Assembly (NCBI RefSeq): GCF_964036595.1 | Contig: NZ_OZ038523.1 | Coordinates: 2,610,501-2,674,500, forward strand | DNA length: 64,000 nucleotides | Direction of reading: 5' to 3' | Origin: Tenacibaculum sp. 190524A05c | GTDB taxonomy: Bacteria; Bacteroidota; Bacteroidia; Flavobacteriales; Flavobacteriaceae | Shown here: in pieces, positions 46,478-54,395 of the stretch | How the letters are laid out: each line of letters begins with the position of its first letter | Position numbering within the stretch: position 1 is the stretch's first letter | Translations under genes and position numbers: made by a program | The notes under the pieces: model-generated | Told to the model about the DNA's origin: nothing | The model's input: the letters and a program-made list of their open reading frames with translations, nothing else | Database searches by the model: none

Positions 46478-47458
46478 ATGAAAAATATACTCTTAATTAC
46501 ACTCTTTATTATCTCTTTGTCTTTAAATGGACAGACAAACAAGTCAATTGAAAGACAATTAAAACTTGAAAAAATAAAAAAGGATATCGATAAACTAAAC
46601 TATCAAGTTGAAGAATTAGAAGATGTTTTTAGAATAATAACTGAAATAAAGACTAATTACAATGATAATAAATTAGATAAAAATTCTATTAAGAATGAAA
46701 TTGATTTAATAAAAAGTTATTCTGACAATAAATCAAAATCGATAATAAAATCATTGAGACAATTATCTAAAATATCATTTAAAAAAATTATCAATCTTAG
46801 AAACCAACTTTCGCCTTACTACAGAAAGGACGATTATAAATATAGGCAACTTTCAAACTTATATTTTAAAACAAGAGATATAGACTTATCTTTAATTCAA
46901 TATGATGATTTAATCGATTTCGACGATAATGATAACGAAAGACTAGATTATAATAGATTTAAAGAATTTCAAAAAGAACTCGATTCAAATAAGTTCATTC
47001 AAGACTTAACGAATGTTATAGATAAATTAAAAAGCGAAGTGGATGGAGTATTCAAGTTAATATCCACAGATTTAAATAAGAAAAATAAAGCTTTAGATGA
47101 TTTGACAAAAAAGAGAATAGAGCTAGAAATTGAAAAAAATAACGAATCAGATTATGATAGAACAATTTTTCAATGGGGCTTTCCTGTTTTCATCATTTTT
47201 ATACTACTTCTATATTTGGTTCCATTGTGGCTTCTACATAAAAAACAAAATACTAATGAACAAGGAATTACTAATCTTTATCAGTCAATTTACGGAACGG
47301 GTCTATTAACAGAAATTGTCACAGTATTTTTACTTACATCTACAATTTTATTACTAGGAATTACCAATAAGTTAAATCCTGAAATTCTAGGTACACTAAT
47401 TGGGGGAATATCTGGTTATGTTTTAGGTCGGTCTTTCAATGCTACGAAAAAAAATTAA
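46478..47458 (+). CDS. Coiled-coil membrane protein of unknown function
   Basis: 326 aa. Signal-like start (LLITLFIISLSLNGQ), then about 200 residues of highly charged, Lys/Asp/Asn-rich helices with coiled-coil character (RQLKLEKIKKDIDKLNYQVEELEDVF, DLTKKRIELEIEKNN). Two or three membrane segments follow near 230-252 (FPVFIIFILLLYLVPLWLL) and 278-318 (LTEIVTVFLLTSTILLLGI, GTLIGGISGYVLG). The end resembles the second membrane helix of the neighbouring 104-aa protein in layout. No enzyme motif seen. The pair could be a membrane-stress or defence unit, but nothing proves it. Confidence 0.6.
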   Translation: MKNILLITLFIISLSLNGQTNKSIERQLKLEKIKKDIDKLNYQVEELEDVFRIITEIKTNYNDNKLDKNSIKNEIDLIKSYSDNKSKSIIKSLRQLSKISFKKIINLRNQLSPYYRKDDYKYRQLSNLYFKTRDIDLSLIQYDDLIDFDDNDNERLDYNRFKEFQKELDSNKFIQDLTNVIDKLKSEVDGVFKLISTDLNKKNKALDDLTKKRIELEIEKNNESDYDRTIFQWGFPVFIIFILLLYLVPLWLLHKKQNTNEQGITNLYQSIYGTGLLTEIVTVFLLTSTILLLGITNKLNPEILGTLIGGISGYVLGRSFNATKKN

Positions 47459-47745
47459 CCTCGAAAAAAGCTGGAGTTTGTTTTAGTTTAGTTTTTGTAA
47501 ATTTTGAAGGTAAATTGGGCAACCCTATAAATGAGACTATTCACAATATTATTAACGCAAATGAGCTTATAAATCATGGTGATACTCCTTAGTTGGTTCT
47601 CACAGTGATCATCATAAACCAAAGTTTAGAAATTTCATTTCTAACATCATTATTAAGCTGGTAATAAATACGACTTCAAATAGGATTTAAGTTGATAGTC
47701 AATGTATTTTAATATTGCTATTTTTGATTTTTACCATTAAATTTT

Positions 47746-47812
47746 TACATTTAGATCCAAATAAGATAAAAGAAATAGACAGTCCCCCTGTTCCTTTCCC
47801 TTTTTCTTAGAA
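47746..47812 (+). repeat. Direct repeat copy 1, left of the peptide/GLPGLI/receptor operon
   Basis: About 67 bp. The core gataaaagaaatagac (47765-47780) followed by agtccccctgttcctttcc matches 52133 onward with single-base indels, and the upstream part starting TACATTTA aligns more loosely. It is followed by a stem-loop in both copies although the loops differ. Confidence 0.85.
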
Positions 47813-48122
47813 CTAAAATTAGTTTAAAAATGTATCCATCACATTTGATTCGAATACATTTTTATTTCAACCAGTTAACCATTAAAATAAATCTATAACC
47901 AAATAAAACCAACCAAACATTTATCAACTCAATTTTTTCACAATTAAAATTTTAGACATTCTAAAATCAATATAACTCTTTGTTTTAAAACTGGTTTACA
48001 CCAGGGAAATAGTGTTAATATCACAAGGAAACAGCAGGGAATTTTAAAATAATTTAATTTTTTCAGGTATCCGATAGTAACAATTTATTTATGGAGGTAA
48101 CTTGATATTAGAATTGGATAAC

Positions 48123-48158
48123 GTTTGATGGCATTATTATTCAAATAATGTATCAAAC
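48123..48158 (+). promoter_or_regulatory. Hairpin in the leader of the small peptide gene
   Basis: GTTTGAT (48123-48129) pairs with ATCAAAC (48152-48158) and CATTATT (48132-48138) with AATAATG (48144-48150), interrupted by a small internal bulge; the loop is 5 nt. No T run follows, so it is not a terminator. Could be an operator or an mRNA leader structure. Confidence 0.5.
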
Positions 48159-48224
48159 CAAAACAATAGAAAGGTCAAAATTAACCGCCCAAGACCTTAA
48201 TGGGGCATAAAATCAACCATTATT

Positions 48225-48461
48225 ATGAAAAATCTATTTTTCGTTTTTTTATTCGCTTTTACAATTATGAGTTTTAACACAACTCAAGAAACAGAAGTAA
48301 ATTCAGAATTCACTAGCTCTATTCAAGTTGAAAACCTTGACAATGAGGATCGTCCTTGTCGTTGGAGAACTTGTACGTATAGAAACGGAGTTCTTGTAGG
48401 ATGTACTGAATGGACTTATGGTGAATGTTTAGACGAAGTAGTTATTACTGCTAAAAGGTAA
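48225..48461 (+). CDS. Small secreted Cys-rich protein with TonB-box-like C-terminus
   Basis: 78 aa. Signal peptide about 1-20 (NLFFVFLFAFTIMSFNT), an acidic pro-like stretch (about 21-45), then a compact 4-Cys part with spacing C-x4-C-x9-C-x7-C (CRWRTC, GCTEWTYGEC). The last ten residues, LDEVVITAKR, closely resemble the segment between carboxypeptidase-like and plug domains in the window's receptors (LDQVVISASR, and LEEVIITADK in the protein two genes downstream), which is thought to work as the TonB box. The Cys are probably disulfide-bonded after export. It stands 62 bp before a GLPGLI gene. Could be an exported peptide signal, bacteriocin or ligand for the receptor; I do not recognise a named family. 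Confidence 0.75.
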   Translation: MKNLFFVFLFAFTIMSFNTTQETEVNSEFTSSIQVENLDNEDRPCRWRTCTYRNGVLVGCTEWTYGECLDEVVITAKR

Positions 48462-48523
48462 TTTCATTCAATCTAGCCTGTGCTTTACTATTAAGCACAG
48501 GTTTTTAATTTTTTTAAGAAACA

Positions 48524-49306
48524 ATGAAAAAAATATTTTTTATAATTACACTTCTGGTTGCTAACTCTGTTTTCGCACAAAACTCAACGATTTGTGGTGA
48601 AATTGATTACATCCAATCTACACACTTCTCAAAAGATTTTTCAAGGGATTTTACACTAAAATTCAATAATCAAAATTCCATTTATAGCGAAGCTAATTTG
48701 AACAAAACCAAGGAAAAAATTGATCAATCAGATAATGATGATGGTCGTAAGCTATCTCGTGAAATATCAAGAAGTAATTTAACTCCTGAGTTTTATTACA
48801 ATGATAGATCAGAATTTCATTTTATGGAAATTTGGTTCGATGAAGAGTTATTAGTAAAAGAAGACTCTTTTCAATGGATTTGGACCTTAAAAGATGAACA
48901 AAAGAAAATTGGAGGGTTTACGTGTCAAAAAGCATCAATAGAATTCAGAGGAAGAACATATATCGCTTGGTTTACAAAAGAAATACCTGTTCCTTATGGG
49001 CCTTGGAAATTTAATGGTTTATCTGGTTTAATTTTAGAAGTATATGATACAGATCGTGTGTTTCATATTGTAGCAAAAAAAGTAAAAATTGAAAAAAATC
49101 CAGTTTGCAAAATAACTGTTGATAAATCAAAGTTTAAATCATCATTAACAATTGATCAATATCGAAAACGTAAAGTTGAATTAATTAAAGAAGATCTTGC
49201 AAAATTATCTGCTAGACTTCCAAAAGGATATGGGCCATTAAAATATGATGAGAATTGTGATGATTGTAGAGAAGATGTTGAACTATTCCCTAAGAAGGCA
49301 AAGTAG
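48524..49306 (+). CDS. GLPGLI family protein
   Basis: 260 aa. Signal peptide (IFFIITLLVANSVFAQ). The defining block GPWKFNGLSGLILEVYD (about 165-181) is the GLPGLI signature with a Ser in place of the Pro. Earlier features: FHFMEIWFDEELLV, GFTCQKASIEFRGRTYIAWFTKEIPVPYGPW. The family is confined to Bacteroidota, is periplasmic or outer-membrane associated and often sits next to receptor-like barrels or peptidases; its job is unknown. It contains several Cys, including CDDC near the end (ENCDDCRED), which might handle disulfides. It overlaps the next gene by about 32-62 bp, so it is translationally coupled to it. Confidence 0.85.
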   Translation: MKKIFFIITLLVANSVFAQNSTICGEIDYIQSTHFSKDFSRDFTLKFNNQNSIYSEANLNKTKEKIDQSDNDDGRKLSREISRSNLTPEFYYNDRSEFHFMEIWFDEELLVKEDSFQWIWTLKDEQKKIGGFTCQKASIEFRGRTYIAWFTKEIPVPYGPWKFNGLSGLILEVYDTDRVFHIVAKKVKIEKNPVCKITVDKSKFKSSLTIDQYRKRKVELIKEDLAKLSARLPKGYGPLKYDENCDDCREDVELFPKKAK

Positions 49307-51968
49307 TAGAATACTTTTATTATTTATTGTATTAAGCTCAAGTTTCTCTTTTTCTCAAACCACAATTAAAGGAACGGTTTTTAACGAACAAAACAAACCG
49401 ATTCCTTTTGTAAATGTTTTTGCTAAAAAAGACAGTCTTTCTAGCATTATTAATTACTCCTACTCTGATAATCAAGGTAAATTCAAAATTACTATCAAGA
49501 AAGAAGGAAGTTATGATGTACATTTTTCAATTTTAGGTTTTGAAACTAAAATCATTAAAATTGATGTTACCTCGTCGAACGTAGAAGTTATAAAAAACAT
49601 TACGTTACAAGAAAAATCCTTTTCTCTTGAAGAAGTTATAATTACTGCCGATAAGGCGATTTCAGTAAAAAAAGATACCGTTGTTTTTAGTGCAAAACAT
49701 TTTTTAACTGGAGAAGAACAATCTGTTGAAGATTTACTTAAAAAAATCCCTGGAATTTCTGTTGACGATAGCGGAACCATAAAAGTTGGTAATCAAGAAA
49801 TTGAAAAGCTAATGGTAGATGGTGATGATTTCTTTGAAAAAGGATACAAAGTATTATCTAAAAACATGCCTACGCATCCCATCGAAAAAATAGAAGTTCT
49901 CAATAATTTTTCGAACAATAAACTTCTTAAAAACATTGAAATAAGTGATAAAGTAGCTTTGAACTTAACACTTAAAGAAAAGTTTAAAAACGTTTGGTTC
50001 GGAAATGTAGATCTGCACTATGGTTTTGGCTCAGAAAACACGTATGAGTCGCGTTTTAACCTCGCGAGCTTTGGTAAAAAGAACAAATACTTTTTTATCG
50101 GGAATTTTAATAATATTGGTTACGATGCTGTTGGTGATATTGAAAACCTAATACAACCTTTTAGAAGCCGAGATGAGCCCGTTACAATAGGAGATAACCA
50201 ACGCATAAACAATCTACTTAGTTTAAATCCTCCGTTCCTTAGTTTTAAGAAAAGCAGAACCAATTTTAACAATGCAGAATTAGCATCGTTAAACGCTATT
50301 TTCAAACCCATTAAACATCTAAAAATAAAATCTTTAGCATTCTTTAATTGGGATGAAACTAATTTTTTTCAAAATGGTATTACCACAGTTAACACCACAA
50401 ATTCAAACTTTTCGAATACAGAAGATTATCAGCTTCAAAACAATAAAAAGGTAGGTTTTGGTAAAATTGATTTGACCTATGATTTGTCGAAAACAAAAAT
50501 GTTAGAAGCAACAACAAAATTCAATAGTGGTACTTTTAATGACAATTCTAACTTAGTATTTAATGGTAATTCTACCATAGAAAATCTTGACTATCAAAAC
50601 ACGCTTTTCGATCAAAAAATAAATTACACCGACAAGTTCAAAAACAATAAAGTTCTGCTAGTTACAGGTAGATTTATAGATGAAAAAACACCTCAATTAT
50701 ATAAAATTAATCAGTTTTTTTATCAAGATTTATTTCCATCAACCACAAATGCGAACAATAGCCAACAACGAAGTGATGTTAAAATGCAATTCACTGGAAT
50801 AAATGCGCATGTATTAGATCGAAAAAGTAACGGAGATTTATTGGAACTACAAGTTGGAAACGAATTTACCAAAGAAGAATTAACCTCTCAATTTTCTTTA
50901 TTTAATAACGACTTACTTATTGATCAGCCAGTAGGATATCAAAACCAAACCAATTACAACGTAAACAACTTGTACGTAAAAGGTAAATATCGCTTAAAAC
51001 TGAATGATGTTAGTATAACAGGAAACTTAAACGTTCATCAGCTCTTTAACAGCTTACAAACCGATAATGTTCGTCAAAATCAAAGTCCGTTTTTCATAAA
51101 CCCAAGTATATCTTTAGATTGGGAAATAAATGATAACAATAAAATCACCTCTTCTTTCTCAAGGAATACAAGTAATGCCAAAACACAAGATGTGTATAGC
51201 AACTTTGTACTCACAGGGTTTCGTTCATTTACAAAAGGAACAGGAAGTTTTAATCAATTAAGTTCTTCAAATTTGGTTGTGAATTATCAACTTGGAGATT
51301 GGAGCGATCGTTTTTTTGCCAATACTTTCTTTATTTATAATAAAAATCATGATTTCTTCTCTACCAATACAACTATAGATCAAAACTTTGTACAAACTGA
51401 AAAAATTCTGATTCAAGATCGAGAGTTTTTAAGCATTAACTCGACATTAGATTTCTATTTAAAAAAGCTTGCTACGAATTTAAAAGCGAATATTAGCTAT
51501 TCTAAAAGTGAATTTAAAAACAGTATTAACAATGGAAGTTTAAGAACAGTACGTTCTAACAATTACAACTATGGTTTAGAGCTTCGCTCTGGTTTTAAAG
51601 GTATTTTCAACTATCATTTTGGTACCAAATGGACCACTTCTGAAATTCAAACCAACATCAACAATGTATTTACCAACAATGTGAGTTTTTTAGATGCCTC
51701 TTTTGTTATAAACTCTAAATTCAATTTTCAACTGCAATCAGAGCGTTACGATTTCGGAAATGTAGATAATAACAAAGCCTATTACTTTCTTGATTTTGAT
51801 ATGCAATACAAACTAAGCGAGCAAAAAATTACCCTTGGTTTATCTGCTAAGAATTTATTGAACACAAAAGAGTTTAACACCTTTTCTATAAACGATATTG
51901 GAAGTTCGAGTACTACATATCGTTTACTTCCTCGTTATGCAATTTTAAAGCTTGGCTATCAATTTTAA
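49275..51968 (+). CDS. TonB-dependent-receptor-like outer-membrane protein with carboxypeptidase-like domain
   Basis: About 897 aa from the ATG at 49275, which gives a normal signal peptide (RILLLFIVLSSSFSFSQ); an ATG at 49245 adds ten residues. CarbopepD_reg domain about 30-115 (TIKGTVFNEQNKPIPFVNVFAKKDS), the TonB-box-like LEEVIITADK (about 118-127), a plug-like domain (about 128-220: VEDLLKKIPGISVDDSGTIKVGNQEIEKLMVDGDDFF) and a long barrel ending LPRYAILKLGYQF with a terminal Phe. The plug is of the short form common in outer-membrane beta-barrel proteins paired with GLPGLI proteins. It overlaps the GLPGLI gene and follows the small Cys-rich peptide, forming a three-gene unit. Confidence 0.87.
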   Translation: MLNYSLRRQSSRILLLFIVLSSSFSFSQTTIKGTVFNEQNKPIPFVNVFAKKDSLSSIINYSYSDNQGKFKITIKKEGSYDVHFSILGFETKIIKIDVTSSNVEVIKNITLQEKSFSLEEVIITADKAISVKKDTVVFSAKHFLTGEEQSVEDLLKKIPGISVDDSGTIKVGNQEIEKLMVDGDDFFEKGYKVLSKNMPTHPIEKIEVLNNFSNNKLLKNIEISDKVALNLTLKEKFKNVWFGNVDLHYGFGSENTYESRFNLASFGKKNKYFFIGNFNNIGYDAVGDIENLIQPFRSRDEPVTIGDNQRINNLLSLNPPFLSFKKSRTNFNNAELASLNAIFKPIKHLKIKSLAFFNWDETNFFQNGITTVNTTNSNFSNTEDYQLQNNKKVGFGKIDLTYDLSKTKMLEATTKFNSGTFNDNSNLVFNGNSTIENLDYQNTLFDQKINYTDKFKNNKVLLVTGRFIDEKTPQLYKINQFFYQDLFPSTTNANNSQQRSDVKMQFTGINAHVLDRKSNGDLLELQVGNEFTKEELTSQFSLFNNDLLIDQPVGYQNQTNYNVNNLYVKGKYRLKLNDVSITGNLNVHQLFNSLQTDNVRQNQSPFFINPSISLDWEINDNNKITSSFSRNTSNAKTQDVYSNFVLTGFRSFTKGTGSFNQLSSSNLVVNYQLGDWSDRFFANTFFIYNKNHDFFSTNTTIDQNFVQTEKILIQDREFLSINSTLDFYLKKLATNLKANISYSKSEFKNSINNGSLRTVRSNNYNYGLELRSGFKGIFNYHFGTKWTTSEIQTNINNVFTNNVSFLDASFVINSKFNFQLQSERYDFGNVDNNKAYYFLDFDMQYKLSEQKITLGLSAKNLLNTKEFNTFSINDIGSSSTTYRLLPRYAILKLGYQF

Positions 51969-52113
51969 GATGTAATTCTATAACAAATAAGAACGGTTTA
52001 TGCTTGTATTACCTCATATATAAACCACCATTTATACACTATTTAAAACAACTCATACTTGTGTGCTTACCGAATTTATATAATTATGGTTTGCACACTA
52101 TTTATTTTCTCCC

Positions 52114-52179
52114 TACATTTAAAACCGAAAATGATAAAGAAATAGACCAGTCCCCCTGTTCCTTTCCTTTTTCTTAGAA
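52114..52179 (+). repeat. Direct repeat copy 2, right of the peptide/GLPGLI/receptor operon
   Basis: Core gataaagaaatagaccag (52133-52150) then tccccctgttcctttcc and tttttcttagaa match copy 1 at 47765-47812. The copies are in the same orientation, 4.37 kb apart, and bracket the operon 48225-51968. Confidence 0.85.
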
Positions 52180-52194
52180 ATTTTATGATTTAAT

Positions 52195-52265
52195 AAATAA
52201 CTGTGGTTTATACTGCTGAATTAGCAGTATATCCAACATAAAGGTTTGTATATACACAGTTAGCC
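52195..52265 (+). repeat. attC-like element A
   Basis: Imperfect palindrome. Left arm AACTGTGGTTTATAC begins at 52199 and resembles the reverse complement of the right arm (GTATATACACAGTT). The right end is GTTAGCC (52259-52265), complementary to GGCTAAC at the left end of element B across the intervening gene. An internal stem-loop TATACTGCT/AGCAGTATA (52209-52217, 52223-52231) lies inside. Resembles the recombination sites of integron cassettes; no integrase was seen. Confidence 0.5.
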
Positions 52266-52287
52266 ACAATTAAAACGAACCAACAGA

Positions 52288-52893
52288 ATGACAAGAATTA
52301 TACTTTGGGCACTTACAATAGCTTCTTTAATTGGAATATACTTCTCATCTCAAATTAACACTTACCTAAACACAAATTTGTCTTTCTACAATTTTGAAGA
52401 TGCAAATCTATTGCAGGTGATTTTGGCTGTTGTTGCAGGTGTTTTTGCAACTAAGGCAACTGATTCAAGTACTCAACTAAAAAGATTGATGAAAGTTCCT
52501 GAAATCAATGAAATGATTGCAAAAGCTGACTCTGCACAGGAACGATATGAAAAGTTGGAGGAACTAATTAAAGATGAAACTAAACGACAATTTGCGAGAG
52601 ATATGCTGGTTAATCACAGAAAGCAATTGATAAACCACTGGGAGCAAATTACAGAAATGGAAAGAGTTCTTTCGGAAAATCTTGACACAGAATTTGACCC
52701 TAAAGTAAGAAAGCAGATTAGAAATTACATTCTTAAAACTAAATACATTGACTATGTTGGAAGAGGAGTTTTAGGCAACATTCCTTTAATAGGTGGAATG
52801 TTGGACTTTCTCTTAGGTCCACTTTGGGACACATATTATAGTAGAAATTTGGAAAAGTTTGAGAAAACCAAAAGAAAAGACAACAGTGGCTAA
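52288..52893 (+). CDS. Membrane protein of unknown function in an attC-like cassette
   Basis: 201 aa. Two N-terminal hydrophobic segments (ILWALTIASLIGIYFS, about 4-19, and LLQVILAVVAGVFAT, about 41-55), a long charged helical middle (about 60-150) and a third, short hydrophobic stretch near 163-180 (LGNIPLIGGMLDFLLGP). No enzyme motif or named family is recognised. Its stop codon TAA (52891-52893) falls inside the 7-mer GGCTAAC that opens element B, so the gene fills the unit between the two elements, as cassette genes do. A helper of the neighbouring defence gene or an unrelated cassette are both possible. Confidence 0.7.
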   Translation: MTRIILWALTIASLIGIYFSSQINTYLNTNLSFYNFEDANLLQVILAVVAGVFATKATDSSTQLKRLMKVPEINEMIAKADSAQERYEKLEELIKDETKRQFARDMLVNHRKQLINHWEQITEMERVLSENLDTEFDPKVRKQIRNYILKTKYIDYVGRGVLGNIPLIGGMLDFLLGPLWDTYYSRNLEKFEKTKRKDNSG

Positions 52894-53019
52894 CATTGTA
52901 TAAAAATAATAGCGGCTTAGTCGCTAAAACGAAAATGAGTTTTATAAATCAAACAACAGTTATAATCGGAAAAGTAAGCACATAAAATCCGCTACTATTC
53001 TTATACGAGACCGTTGTGC
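52888..53019 (+). repeat. attC-like element B
   Basis: 132 bp. Left end GGCTAAC (52888-52894), right end GTTGTGC (53013-53019). Arms GTATAAAAATAATAGCGG (52898-52915) and CCGCTACTATTCTTATAC (52989-53006) are complementary at 16 of 18 positions. The centre (about 70 bp) is unpaired or weakly paired. Reads like an attC site: inverse core, long imperfect palindrome, core. Confidence 0.65.
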
Positions 53020-53048
53020 TTCATTTGACAAAAAATAAACAAAGAACT

Positions 53049-54320
53049 ATGTCAGAAGAATTTAAAGGTGAAAAAATAGAAAGAGATTTAACTACAAAAC
53101 AAGTTTGGTTCTACCACGACACAGAAGCTGGCATAAAACAAATTTCCAAAGAAGTATTCAAAAAAGTTGACAAACTTATTCATTACCCAAGAGGCTTTGA
53201 AGGTAGAGAAAAATATAAGTTTATTAAAAAATTTACCTACTTAGGATTTGGGAAGAAACTACCTGTTGGAGTTGTCAAAGCTACTTCATATGGTTATGGT
53301 TTTACTAAAACTTTAAATCCATTTTCATACTTTATTGATGAAACATATGAAATTAAAGAAGTAATAATTGAAAAGAAAGGAAAAACTGAATTAGACGTTG
53401 ATAATAAATTACTTTATTTAAATGAAACTAGCTTACAAAAATTACAAAATTCATTTAGTGATATTTATAAAAAAAATCGTGCTGAAATAGATTTTGTATT
53501 ACAGTTAACTTTAAATAGTATTTTCCCAAAAGTAATTGACAAACCTGAAAAGACATATATAGAAAATGCTCTTGCTTCTTCCTTGGCAAGTTGGGGAAAT
53601 TCTATTAATGAATTTTCAGATGGAGATAAAAAAGCTATCCAAGATTTATTTGACAAACTATCTATAGGAACAGACTTTTTAAGCAAAGAATCTTTGGCTA
53701 AAACAAAGGAAATTGTTGATAGTAAATTCATTCAAAAGACAATTGAACGATTTAATGAACTTTTTGCATTATCAACTGATGGAGAAAGTCTTGAAAAACA
53801 TTGGCAAGTATTTCTACAAGAAAACAACTGGGTTTTTTCTTCAATATTCGCACAGCCAATTATTCTATATCAAAGAGAAGCTTATGTTGGAGGAAAAAGT
53901 CTTGACAATACAAATGGAAAAATGAATGATTTTCTAATTAAAAATAGTCTAAGTGATAATGTTTCTTTCTTGGAAATAAAGACTCATAAAACTAAACTTG
54001 TTGAGAATAGTTCTTACAGAGGAGAAGATGTTTATAGTGTTTCAAAAGACCTTTCTGGTTCGACTGCTCAAGTTCTAAATCAAAGGGATAATTTTCAAAA
54101 GGAATTTTATGCATTAAAGGCAAAAAGCAGGAAAAACGGAAATTTTGAAACCTTTAATTCTAAATGCATTGTATTAATTGGAAACTTGGCAGATTTGAAT
54201 GAAGACCAAAGATATTCTTTTGAACTTTCTAGAAGCAATAGTAAGGATGTTGAAATTATAACCTTTGATGAATTAAAAGCAAAAATTGAGAGCTTTCAAG
54301 AATTATTAAATGAAGAATAA
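53049..54320 (+). CDS. sduA: Shedu anti-phage protein SduA (DUF4263)
   Basis: 423 aa from the ATG at 53049; the longer frame begins with a GTG at 53016 inside the GTTGTGC end of element B, so it is not used here. The C-terminal half (about 240-410) is the Shedu/DUF4263 nuclease domain of the PD-(D/E)xK type: HWQVFLQENNWVF, then Asp294 in GKMNDFLI and Glu309/Lys311 in VSFLEIKTHKTKLV, then the downstream SGSTAQVLNQRDNF with Gln. The N-terminal 230 residues hold a beta-rich and helical regulatory region (QVWFYHDTEAGIKQISKEVF). Shedu is a one-gene antiviral system; the domain assignment is strong, the activity here untested. It lies between elements B and C. Confidence 0.88.
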   Translation: MSEEFKGEKIERDLTTKQVWFYHDTEAGIKQISKEVFKKVDKLIHYPRGFEGREKYKFIKKFTYLGFGKKLPVGVVKATSYGYGFTKTLNPFSYFIDETYEIKEVIIEKKGKTELDVDNKLLYLNETSLQKLQNSFSDIYKKNRAEIDFVLQLTLNSIFPKVIDKPEKTYIENALASSLASWGNSINEFSDGDKKAIQDLFDKLSIGTDFLSKESLAKTKEIVDSKFIQKTIERFNELFALSTDGESLEKHWQVFLQENNWVFSSIFAQPIILYQREAYVGGKSLDNTNGKMNDFLIKNSLSDNVSFLEIKTHKTKLVENSSYRGEDVYSVSKDLSGSTAQVLNQRDNFQKEFYALKAKSRKNGNFETFNSKCIVLIGNLADLNEDQRYSFELSRSNSKDVEIITFDELKAKIESFQELLNEE

Positions 54321-54328
54321 AAACGAAC

Positions 54329-54395
54329 GCACAACAATGGGTATAAGTAATTACTTTTTCTCTTCTACTTCTGAAAAATTTAAAAGTAATATTAA
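54329..54395 (+). repeat. attC-like element C (incomplete)
   Basis: Begins 9 bp after the Shedu stop with GCACAAC (54329-54335), the exact reverse complement of GTTGTGC at the other side of the same gene, then GTATAAG (54341-54347) at the same spacing as in element B. No matching right arm or core is seen before the next gene at 54396; only short weak pairings remain, so the element looks truncated. Confidence 0.5.

Larger units (their letters stand above)
47459..48224. other. Long non-coding stretch with hairpins, a direct repeat and a possible gene remnant
   Basis: No complete gene is seen in these 766 bases. Contents in order: an open but start-less frame (47461-47592, translating to VFVNFEGKLGNPINETIHNI in its middle) that may be a gene remnant; repeat copy 1 (47746-47812); a 10-bp stem with 18-nt loop (AAAAATGTAT 47826-47835, ATACATTTTT 47854-47863); GTTAACC (47874-47880), like the right end of the attC-like element downstream; a small CTGG/CCAG hairpin near 47990-48005; a long hairpin at 48123-48158 and AAGGTC/GACCTT (48171-48176, 48193-48198) just before the small peptide gene. 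The last two may form a leader for that operon. Confidence 0.6.
51969..52287. other. Intergenic region with repeat copy 2 and attC-like element A
   Basis: No gene is seen in these 319 bases. It carries direct repeat copy 2 (52114-52179), a stem-loop (52209-52231) and the palindromic attC-like element A (52195-52265), directly before the small membrane gene at 52288. Confidence 0.6.

Noticed and set aside
47461..47592. Start-less open frame after the coiled-coil gene, considered as a pseudogene
   Set aside because: Only 43 codons and no recognisable family; kept as a remark in the non-coding region entry rather than as a feature.
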